This document shows, piece after piece, positions 18,519 through 25,098 of a DNA stretch of 28,904 bases. The position numbers were made by a program, and so were the translations under genes. The notes beneath the pieces are model-generated. The model was not told where the DNA came from, ran no database searches, and was given only the letters and a program-made list of their open reading frames with translations. Source of the stretch: Coemansia sp. RSA 1804 (taxonomy: Eukaryota; Kickxellomycota; Kickxellomycetes; Kickxellales; Kickxellaceae). Each line of letters begins with the position of its first letter. Position 1 is the stretch's first letter. The DNA lies in contig JANBTH010000174.1 of assembly GCA_027578815.1 (NCBI GenBank), positions 1-28,904 on the forward strand. Reading direction: 5' to 3'.

Positions 18519-18656
18519 TTAACCACTTAAATAAACATTTTTAAAGTGCACATGAAGAAGGTCTAACAAATCAAACTCATTGTGACACAGTGAACAAATA
18601 AAATAGTCGTTGGTATGAAAAAGTTTAAGATTGTTGTTGCTTGTAGGTAAAACCAT
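18519..18656 (-). CDS. Short-type C2H2 zinc-finger microprotein ZS2, degenerate finger (45 aa)
   Basis: Complete 45-codon frame beginning MVLPTSNNNLKLFH. The finger starts normally, C21-S-L-C24-x12-H37, but the fourth ligand position is Tyr42 instead of His. H35 lies two residues before H37 and might substitute only with distorted geometry. It is 245 bases downstream of the ZL6 stop and has its own promoter. I use the ATG at 18656, aligned with ZS1 and ZS3; the frame is open further upstream across its TATA leader. It may be losing function or may be a treble-ligand variant. Confidence 0.6.
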   Translation of the reverse strand: MVLPTSNNNLKLFHTNDYFICSLCHNEFDLLDLLHVHFKNVYLSG

Positions 18657-18788
18657 TGTAGTAGAAATTAACAATATTTGGATAAACTTTATTGTTGGCA
18701 ATGTTAAAAACAGTATAAACAAAATAGGGTTAAAAATTGTATTTACAGTAACTTGCCGTAAATTGAAATTACGCATTGCCAGCATTGG

Positions 18789-18796
18789 TTTATATA
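18789..18796 (-). promoter_or_regulatory. TATA box of ZS2
   Basis: Minus-strand TATATAAA followed by CCAATG, 133 bases upstream of the ATG; the same string as upstream of ZS1. Confidence 0.65.
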
Positions 18797-18900
18797 GCTT
18801 AATATGCTAAATACGTATACTGGCTGGAGTATATAAAAACGGCCACGGGGGCAATATATTGTATAATTATTATCTTATAAAAGAAACCACAAAATGCAAT

Positions 18901-19056
18901 TTACTGTGGATTGCCGCCGTGAAAAAGAATCATGTGAAGATCATGACTGTCAATATTTGAAAATGATACGTTGCAGGCTTCGCAGATGTATGGTTGGCTA
19001 CAATGGCCCACGCAATTAGTGCTGCTACTGTTGTTCTTGGCTTTAGATGGCTTCAT
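18901..19056 (-). CDS. Long-type C2H2 zinc-finger microprotein ZL6 (51 aa)
   Basis: Start MKPSKAKNNSSSTN, N-terminal element C15-V-G-H18-C19, finger C25-E-A-C28-x12-H41-x4-H46, end GGNPQ. The N-terminal Cys is displaced (C15 or C19 instead of C17) while H18 is kept. The finger carries NVSFSNIDSHDL. The stop TAA lies in AGTAAATTG. It is paired with ZS2 downstream. The spacing to ZL7 is twice the normal unit, with a broken short copy in between. Confidence 0.8.
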   Translation of the reverse strand: MKPSKAKNNSSSTNCVGHCSQPYICEACNVSFSNIDSHDLHMILFHGGNPQ

Positions 19057-19161
19057 GGTATTTAAACACAATACAATTGTCTTGGTGTTTAATAGAGTAC
19101 GAGGTATGCTGATTAATAACGTAAAACCCTGTTATTAAAGTCTCAACGGATTGCTATTAAA

Positions 19162-19172
19162 CTCTATTTATA
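19162..19172 (-). promoter_or_regulatory. TATA box of ZL6
   Basis: Minus-strand TATAAATAGAG, 106 bases upstream of the ATG. Confidence 0.65.
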
Positions 19173-19599
19173 TGGGTGTTTTATATAAATAATTCTAAAT
19201 AATGTCAAATGGTCTTGAAATAAGTACTGTAGTATGTATTTTACTTTTCTAAAATAGTATGGTATTGTTTTATTGAAATATGAATTATTTACGTTAGAGA
19301 ATTTATGCATTATTTCTCTGTGTCAATGGTACCATTATTGCACCAATAACGAAAAGAGGAAAAGATTCACAAATAAATTAGTCATTTTTATTCGAATAAT
19401 ACATTCAACGTTGTTTACTGTCTAAAATCATTATTTTGTTATTGCATGCAATATACTCAGTTTTCTGCAAATAAATAACTATATTTACTAGATTCTGAAT
19501 GTATCCACGCAAATAAAAATAATTCCAATAAGCTTCATCTTTGACAGAAGACAATTTACTGCACATTCTCAGTATTATGTGCGCATGTAAATAAAATCT

Positions 19600-19745
19600 T
19601 ATTGGGCGTATTGGTATTGTTTGGTGTCAATTTCATGTAATACCGTATTAAATGACTCATGATTTGAGTTTGCTGCATCGAGGACAATATATTTGCATGT
19701 AATCAACGGATTAAGCACTGTCTCCGTAAATTCATGTTGATATAG
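19600..19745 (-). pseudogene. Frameshifted short-type zinc-finger relic (ZS-psi)
   Basis: The minus strand reads Y-C-P-R-C-S-K-L-K-S then TGA (19657-19659). This matches the Y-x-C-P-x-C-x-K start of the ZS1/ZS3 finger (gaggaca core on the plus strand, shared with ZS1). A different frame then supplies E-S-F-N-T-V-L-H-E with a His close to the expected third ligand. Upstream, TTGATTACATGC resembles TTGATACATAC of ZS1. The 81-codon frame spanning 19599-19844 lacks an ATG and is not the ancestral frame. I read this as a fourth short copy broken by at least one indel. Confidence 0.45.
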
Positions 19746-19759
19746 ACAAAAAGTTTGTA

Positions 19760-20317
19760 CACTGGTTGTATGTTCAAAAATAAAGCAAACGTAAATAAAT
19801 AAAGTGCCAGTTTTAAAATTTAAATTATAATGGCTATTTACCAAAAAAAGTGAAAACCACGACTTTTTAAAGCGATTGCCTAAAGATATGCAATGATTCA
19901 GACAATTGAGCTATTTTTCATCAGCTACATGTCATACTTTCTAGAATAGCAATAATCCAAAGTACCCGGTCAAATTGACATGCAACAGACGGAATATCAA
20001 AAGTGAAAATCCTTTAAATTATTATCTCAATTGCTAAATTCAAATTTCATTGGGTGTATATGGTGTCCTTCCAGACTTTGGTCACATGAATATCCAGAAA
20101 CCGCAAGAAAAGAGTATGAACTTTAAGAATACAAATATTATGCGCTAAGAAATACTGGCGAACAAACATGTCAAAATCATATTGACTCTACACCACGCAG
20201 TACCCGAGCTGCTTTGAATACAGAGATTCGACTCAAGATGAGTTGACTTGAATCTTTAGAGATAATTATGCCTATAATGTAAAGGAAAGTATTGTTAGTA
20301 AATCTGTTGGTTGTATA
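19760..20317. other. Non-repeat stretch within the array
   Basis: This segment does not resemble the duplicated unit and occupies the place where a long-type gene would be expected. Plus-strand frames show fragments such as WSHEYPETARKEYEL and YYALRNTGEQTC broken by stops (about 20070-20230), suggesting a decayed coding sequence of unknown origin or chance. No intact gene. Confidence 0.3.
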
Positions 20318-20455
20318 TCAATCATGAACATAATCTAATTGTAAATGTTTACTAAAAGTCTCAAGCGTATCAAACAATTTTCCACAATAAGGACAGCAAT
20401 AGCATTCGGTAGTAGAAATAAGTTTAAAACTATTCCGGTTTGTAGGAGAAACCAT
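20318..20455 (-). CDS. Short-type C2H2 zinc-finger microprotein ZS3 (45 aa)
   Basis: 45-codon frame starting MVSPTNRNSFKLIS and ending DYVHD before TGA. The finger is C21-P-Y-C24-x12-H37-x6-H44, with a longer His-His spacing than the x4 of its relatives but still within the C2H2 range. Extra cysteines at 18 and 20 precede it. It lies 240 bases downstream of the ZL7 stop. The N terminus (MVSxTxRNS) is nearly that of ZS1, 6 kb away at the other end of the array. Confidence 0.68.
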   Translation of the reverse strand: MVSPTNRNSFKLISTTECYCCPYCGKLFDTLETFSKHLQLDYVHD

Positions 20456-20582
20456 TGCAATAAATGTGAGCAATTTTTTTAGCAAATCCTATTGTTGGTA
20501 ACGTTTAAAGTTAATACAACAAAAAATGGATTTTTTGACAGATTCTTGACATATAACAAGAATACATATGGCAGGCACTGGC

Positions 20583-20591
20583 TTATATATA
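20583..20591 (-). promoter_or_regulatory. TATA box of ZS3
   Basis: Minus-strand TATATATAA, 128 bases before the ATG. The adjoining GCCAGTGCC corresponds to CCAATGTCGGC upstream of ZS1. Confidence 0.6.
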
Positions 20592-20694
20592 ACTCAGTAA
20601 ACACAACCCAATAGTAAATTATAATGTATGAATGATTACAGTTGAAACTATATGCAATGTACTATTTCTTCATGGAAGATAAACAAAATTCAAC

Positions 20695-20850
20695 TTACGG
20701 TGTTAGTATGCCGTGAATAAGATACTTGTGAGCTTCATAACCGCGAACAGTTCTATAGGAGTCTCCACAGATCTCACAAGCATAGTTTTGAATGCTATGA
20801 CACACGAGATTCTTGCTGCCGTTATGACTTTTGGCTGTAGAATGAACCAT
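20695..20850 (-). CDS. Long-type C2H2 zinc-finger microprotein ZL7 (51 aa)
   Basis: Start MVHSTAKSHNGSKN, pair C17-H18, finger C25-E-I-C28-x12-H41-x4-H46 (CGDSYRTVRGYEAH), end GILTP. The start Met-Val is like the short type, whereas the rest is long type. The stop TAA overlaps GTAAGTTG. It is the first (most upstream) copy of the array and is followed by ZS3. The more GC-rich DNA beyond about 21.2 kb marks the array edge. Confidence 0.8.
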   Translation of the reverse strand: MVHSTAKSHNGSKNLVCHSIQNYACEICGDSYRTVRGYEAHKYLIHGILTP

Positions 20851-20983
20851 GTTAATTGAGCAAGGCTATGTTGTTTTATTGAACAATAAAATATAAACTA
20901 TGCTAATTGCTTAATAGAATACAAAATGTAATAATTGATAATGTGGCACTCCTTAGTTGAAGGTTGGACAGACTGTTTGTGAG

Positions 20984-20994
20984 CTTTATTTATA
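20984..20994 (-). promoter_or_regulatory. TATA box of ZL7
   Basis: Minus-strand TATAAATAAAG, 134 bases upstream of the ATG, the largest distance in the long-type set. Confidence 0.6.
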
Positions 20995-21170
20995 CACGCT
21001 TTAAAAGGGAATGCCGTCTGATTTATATTTCTTGCTCTTTTTAGAAATAACTGCAATTCGTATTCCACCACTCCATACAAAGTTTTGAATGTTAAAAATG
21101 CAATGTTGTCAAACAAGAATATGCAATATGCACATCGGATATTGTATACCGAGCTCACCTGTTTTAATGG

Positions 21171-21249
21171 CACAGTTGTTGCGCCAATTGCGGAGTAAAA
21201 TGGTGAATGTTCGCAAATGTGTCAGCCAGTGATTAATTGCATAATTGCA
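21171..21249 (-). promoter_or_regulatory. Conserved distal element upstream of ZL7
   Basis: The plus strand reads cacagttgttgcgccaattg at 21171-21190, differing by one base from 14881-14900 upstream of ZL1. A second shared string attgcataattgca follows at 21236-21249 (ZL1: 14935-14948). Conservation between opposite ends of the array, in otherwise diverged AT-rich DNA, suggests an upstream activating element. Confidence 0.5.
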
Positions 21250-21280
21250 TCCAACTCTGAATCCCTGCCAGACAGCCCAG

Positions 21281-21972
21281 TAATGTTGTTGTATGCTCTG
21301 TTCATAAAGTCAGCAAGTATTTGTTGCATCCGATATGCATCTGGACACATAGAATCAGTGCGGTGTTATCACGAACTGATAAAATCAAACGACTGATATA
21401 AATTAGAGAAAAGATTGCGTAAGAAACGCAATGAATCTGCAGAGCGGAAAGTTTAATTACCGAAATGAAATAGGTTGGCATGTGCGCAGGGCACGCAAGA
21501 GAGATGGTGAATGTGAAAGCAGTAGAGGCGAGGAAAAGGCAGTTGGAGGAGTGGATTAAATCTGTGGCGCAAAACGCGGCTACGACAGAAAAAAAAATCC
21601 GTTACTGAAGCAAAAAAAACAGCGGGCTCGGCACGTGATAAACAGAGTGTGTTGGATTTCTTTTTCCTCTTTTCATTTTCACATGCTATTGATTCGGGAT
21701 TTTATTCCTGCCAAGTTGCAAGAGCCACACGGCATGTGATCACCCGCTGGCCTATAATGTGGGATTGGGCGGGGAATGATAAAAAGGCACAACGAGGGGA
21801 GAGAGAAGCAGAAGCCACCAGTTCTTCTCTTAACACGCTGTTTCTTCTTTATCTTTATCTATTACTTTCCCACAGTTAAAGGTTCTATTCTGCTGTTTTC
21901 TTTTTTCTCGTATGCGCGCTGCGAAACTTTATAACCAAAAGACCTACACCCACACACAGTATACATAGCACA
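21281..21972. promoter_or_regulatory. Island edge and thiolase upstream region
   Basis: Composition returns to GC-richer from about 21.3 kb. The thiolase side carries a CACGTG E-box (21632-21637), a palindromic TGATCA context (about 21737), a pyrimidine-rich leader and a TTTATAA near 21928. Regulation by these is inferred only. No gene seen on either strand. Confidence 0.45.
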
Positions 21973-23235
21973 ATGTCAGCCTCAGCACGTCTTGGACAGG
22001 TTGCATCGCACTTGAGCGGCGACAAGGCACCACGCACTCAGGTGGGAGTCAAGAGCCCAGACGACGTGGTTATTGTGCAGGCGCTGCGCACACCCATCAC
22101 ACGCGCACGCAAGGGAGGGTTCAAGGACACAACGTCCGAGTATCTGCTGGGCAGCATCCTCAAGGGCGTGATTCAGCGCAGCGGACTGGATCCAGCGCTG
22201 GTAGACGATATCTGCGTTGGCAACGTGTGCCCGCCGGGCGGTGGTGCCACGATTGCGCGGATGGCGACGCTGTACGCCGGGTTCCCCAACACCACCAGCG
22301 TGCAGACTGTCAACAGACAGTGCTCCAGCGGCCTCCAGGCTGTGGTGCACGTGGCCCACGCGATCCAGGCCGGCATGATTGACATTGGCATTGGCGCTGG
22401 CGTTGAGAGCATGACGCACTTCTATGGTCCCAAGCATAAGATGGTTCCCGACGTCATGAGCGAGGAGGTGCTTGCCGCGCCAGAGGTTGCCGACTGCCTT
22501 ATCCCCATGGGTTTCACATCTGAGAACGTGGCCCAGGATTTCAGTATTCCGCGCAGCAAGCAGGATGCCTTTGCAGCGCTGTCGCACCAGCGCGCGGAGA
22601 AGGCGCAGAAGGAAGGCCTGTTTGACGCTGAGATCTACCCGATCAAGACCAAGATCGTCGATAAGGAAGGAAACGAGAAGGAGGTTGTTGTTTCGCGCGA
22701 CGATGGTGTGCGTGTCGGAACCACGGCAGATTCGCTCGGCAAGCTGCGTCCGGCGTTTTCGGCCGAGGGCACGACCACGGCTGGCAACGCGTCGCAGGTA
22801 TCCGACGGCGCTGCCGCCGTTCTGCTGATGAAGCGCAGCCGCGCACTGGAGCTTGGACTGACGATCCAGGGCAAGCTGATTGCGTCGGCGGTGGCCGGTG
22901 TGCCGCCCCGCATCATGGGCGTTGGTCCCGCATACGCCGTGCCGGCTGTGCTTAAGAAGACTGGTCTGACGGTTGACCAGCTGGACGTTGTTGAGCTGAA
23001 CGAGGCCTTTGCGTCCCAGGCTGTCTATTCGATCGAGAAGCTTGGTCTGGACATCAACAAGGTCAACCCCAAGGGCGGCGCTATTGCGCTCGGCCACCCG
23101 CTTGGATGCACTGGCGCCCGCCAGATCTCCACGCTGCTTACCGAGCTCAAGCGCCAGAACAAGCGCGTTGGGTGCACCACCATGTGCATTGGCGGCGGCT
23201 TTGGCATGGCGGCCATTTTCGAGTCTGAGCATTAG
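21973..23235 (+). CDS. POT1: Peroxisomal 3-ketoacyl-CoA thiolase (420 aa)
   Basis: Last enzyme of peroxisomal beta-oxidation, splitting 3-ketoacyl-CoA into acetyl-CoA and a shortened acyl-CoA. The N terminus carries a textbook PTS2 signal, R6-L-(x5)-H13-L14, for Pex7-dependent import. Catalytic residues are visible: nucleophile C117 in NRQCSSG, H375 in GHPLGCTGAR and C405 in CIGGG. The substrate-loop and dimer motifs (GNVCPPGGGA, LNEAFASQ) are intact. Length matches yeast Pot1 (417). The ATG at 21973 is the only start that places the PTS2 at the end of the protein. No intron is needed. Codon use is strongly G/C-ending, as expected of a well-expressed gene. Confidence 0.96.
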   Translation: MSASARLGQVASHLSGDKAPRTQVGVKSPDDVVIVQALRTPITRARKGGFKDTTSEYLLGSILKGVIQRSGLDPALVDDICVGNVCPPGGGATIARMATLYAGFPNTTSVQTVNRQCSSGLQAVVHVAHAIQAGMIDIGIGAGVESMTHFYGPKHKMVPDVMSEEVLAAPEVADCLIPMGFTSENVAQDFSIPRSKQDAFAALSHQRAEKAQKEGLFDAEIYPIKTKIVDKEGNEKEVVVSRDDGVRVGTTADSLGKLRPAFSAEGTTTAGNASQVSDGAAAVLLMKRSRALELGLTIQGKLIASAVAGVPPRIMGVGPAYAVPAVLKKTGLTVDQLDVVELNEAFASQAVYSIEKLGLDINKVNPKGGAIALGHPLGCTGARQISTLLTELKRQNKRVGCTTMCIGGGFGMAAIFESEH

Positions 23236-24302
23236 AGCGATAGATGTGATTCTGTTTTTCTCTTTCTTTCTTCAAAGCAAAGGTAGTTTTATTTATTTGG
23301 TTATAGATCGGTCGGTTCCCTAGACTAGACAGCACATCTGCAATTTCAATTTGTTGTGCTGCAAAGTGCATTTTTAATATTAACTGAACATGTGTTTCTT
23401 CCAAATGTTTCTTTTTCTGGAAGAGGGCCAATCCGTCCGGCTCTCGCAGAATCCAGCAGCTCCGTGCTTGCTTCTGGAACTGCCAACCACCGACCGCATG
23501 GCAAATGGACCAATAGGAGACACGGTTGTTACACACTCTCACAATATTTTTACGCACGATGTTTGGCCCACCAAACCTTGGTAGAAGAGAAAAAACGCTG
23601 TTTGCTTTGATGAGACAAGGTGTGAGGCGTGGTGGTCTGACATCTCAACTGATTTTCTTTGGTGGTGGAAGCAGCAAAAAATCCGAGGATCAATAACAAA
23701 AAAACGCGGTCACATGTGTGTGCAGAATAAAGCAGAGCGCGACATGATTTGCATTTGGCTTTTCTTTTTCGTCCTCTCTCCTTCTCCTTCATGCAGAACA
23801 GAAAACATGTACACGTTAAACGTTAACAAAAACGTCATTGCCATCGCCATGTTTGGATACTATTAGTGGAAAAAGTGAAGACGAGTGGAACACAAGAATG
23901 AAAAGAGAGCGAGGAAGTGTGGACAGGGGGTAGAATTTCGTCTTGTGGTTTCTCTTGTTTCTGTGCTTTTGCTGGTCACATTCCCACTTCTTCCTCCTTA
24001 TTGTTGTTTTTATGGTCACAAGCCAAGGGAAAGGAAAACGCGGAATCTTGGTATAATATTCCGCTCTTGCTCAATGTCAACCCAGGTTTACTCTGTCTGT
24101 TTTATTCTTCATCGTCCACATTTGTATTTTATTATCCCTTTATTCTGCAACAAACTAACAGGAAATAAATAACCTTTTATTGTAAAGGCAACGGAAACAC
24201 ACCAAATATTTTTTAAAAAAAGAAAGAGCTCGTGTATTCTTTTCTTCCGGAACAACAAAAAACAACAGCAACAGCACAAGCTTCAAAGGAAACAAACGCA
24301 CA
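23236..24302. other. Long intergenic region after thiolase; no gene recognised
   Basis: About 1.07 kb. Open frames on both strands are short, lack domain features and differ in composition from the neighbouring genes. A CCAAT box lies at 23510-23514, T- and C-rich tracts at about 23760-23790 and AATAAA-type signals near 24163-24176. It holds the thiolase 3' region and the promoter of the next gene; an unrecognised ncRNA is possible. Confidence 0.4.
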
Positions 24303-24785
24303 ATGATCAACAGGGTAGTAACATCGATGTCGTCTAATACAGCTCTTCTCCAGCGAGTGCTGCCGTCACGAAGCGCAACGTCACTGCTTTCCGCCAGCAG
24401 CAAGACAAACGCGGCCAGGGCCATTTCAATGGCAGGGCAGCAACGCAAGTGGTGGCATGCCAAGGTCGACGTAAAGACAACAAGCAGCGTGGAGTCGGCG
24501 GAGGAGCACATTGACCCAATCGGGTTCCACAACTACCTGAAGAGCTGCCGTGACCGGGGTGAGCTGAAGGAGTTCTTGTCGGAGGAGTCGGAAATTATCG
24601 CCACGGACTCGTTCAATGACCCGTCCTCGCAGTCGCTGTCTGCCGCCTCCGTCTCTGTTGGAGAGACCATGGGCCGCAGCGGCGGGGCTGGTGCATCGGG
24701 ATCTGCGCGTATCGATAGCAAGGATCTGAACGAGCAGTTCAAAAAGCAGATCCACGATCTGCTGAACCCCTCGTATGGAATGTGA
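24303..24785 (+). CDS. Small predicted mitochondrial protein of unknown function (160 aa)
   Basis: Frame from ATG (cacaATGATC) to TGA with G/C-ending codons like the housekeeping genes, which supports it as real. The first 50 residues (MINRVVTSMSS, LLQRVLPSRSATSLLSAS, RAISMAGQQRKWWHAK) lack acidic residues and are Arg/Ser/Ala-rich, a typical mitochondrial presequence. The mature part contains HIDPIGFHNYLKSCRDRGELKEFLSEES, probably helical, then a Ser/Gly-rich linker, and ends with DLNEQFKKQIHDLLNPSYGM. I do not recognise the family. A mitochondrial ribosome or assembly-factor subunit is conceivable but unsupported. No membrane span is visible. Confidence 0.7.
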   Translation: MINRVVTSMSSNTALLQRVLPSRSATSLLSASSKTNAARAISMAGQQRKWWHAKVDVKTTSSVESAEEHIDPIGFHNYLKSCRDRGELKEFLSEESEIIATDSFNDPSSQSLSAASVSVGETMGRSGGAGASGSARIDSKDLNEQFKKQIHDLLNPSYGM

Positions 24786-25098
24786 AGGGGCCGTGAAGGA
24801 AGGAACCAGAGTATAAGAGATGGATAGAGAGAAGAAGGTATCTCTCTCTCTCTTTTTTCTTTAGCTTCCTTCGCCTGACGCCAAGTCACCGCGAGATCCC
24901 TCCCTCACGCACGGCTTTCTTCTTCAAGTGGTGGTATTTGATGAATTTTTGTATTTGTTTTTCATGTAGTTTTCTTTTTTATAATTCATATAGCTCTGGC
25001 TATATGTCTCGTTCCTTGAAACTCTGGAAGGGATAAAATAAACATTTTTCGCAGGCGAAGAGGAAATTTCTTTGAATAAACTAGCGTGTTGTTCATGT
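24786..25098. terminator. Convergent 3' region of the 160-aa gene and CIA1
   Basis: 313 bases between two stop codons on opposite strands. A TC dinucleotide tract lies at about 24841-24853, and AT-rich stretches with AATAAA (25037-25042) and tgaataaac (about 25074) suit poly(A) signals. No coding potential. Confidence 0.4.

Larger units (their letters stand above)
14088..21280 (-). repeat. Tandem array of single-C2H2-finger microgenes with duplicated flanks
   Basis: Ten intact and one broken zinc-finger microgenes lie head to tail on the minus strand. Spacing between successive long-type start codons is 666, 903, 901, 787, 1181 and 1794 bases; the last is close to two unit lengths. Homology extends beyond the coding parts. 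It includes a TATA box, a leader with a TTTTATTGTT-like stretch, a block about 270-330 bases upstream of each long ATG (for example CACAGTTATTGCGCCAATTG at 14881-14900) and the TAAGTTG just after most stops. This supports origin by tandem duplication of a roughly 0.9 kb unit followed by divergence. Between genes I see only this AT-rich regulatory and decayed DNA. Confidence 0.85.

Noticed and set aside
19599..19844. 81-codon ORF as an intact gene
   Set aside because: It opens only at TTG and its sequence is better explained as an out-of-frame remnant of a short-type finger.
20898..21173. 91-codon minus-strand ORF upstream of ZL7
   Set aside because: It has no ATG start, covers the ZL7 TATA box and leader, and contains no finger motif.
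10550..21400. Island as an integrated viral genome
   Set aside because: No capsid, polymerase, packaging or replication gene is visible, and the F-box and finger genes are of eukaryotic type with TATA promoters.
21982..23232. 416-codon minus-strand ORF across the thiolase gene
   Set aside because: It is the antisense shadow of a G/C-ending codon gene whose protein is unmistakable on the plus strand.
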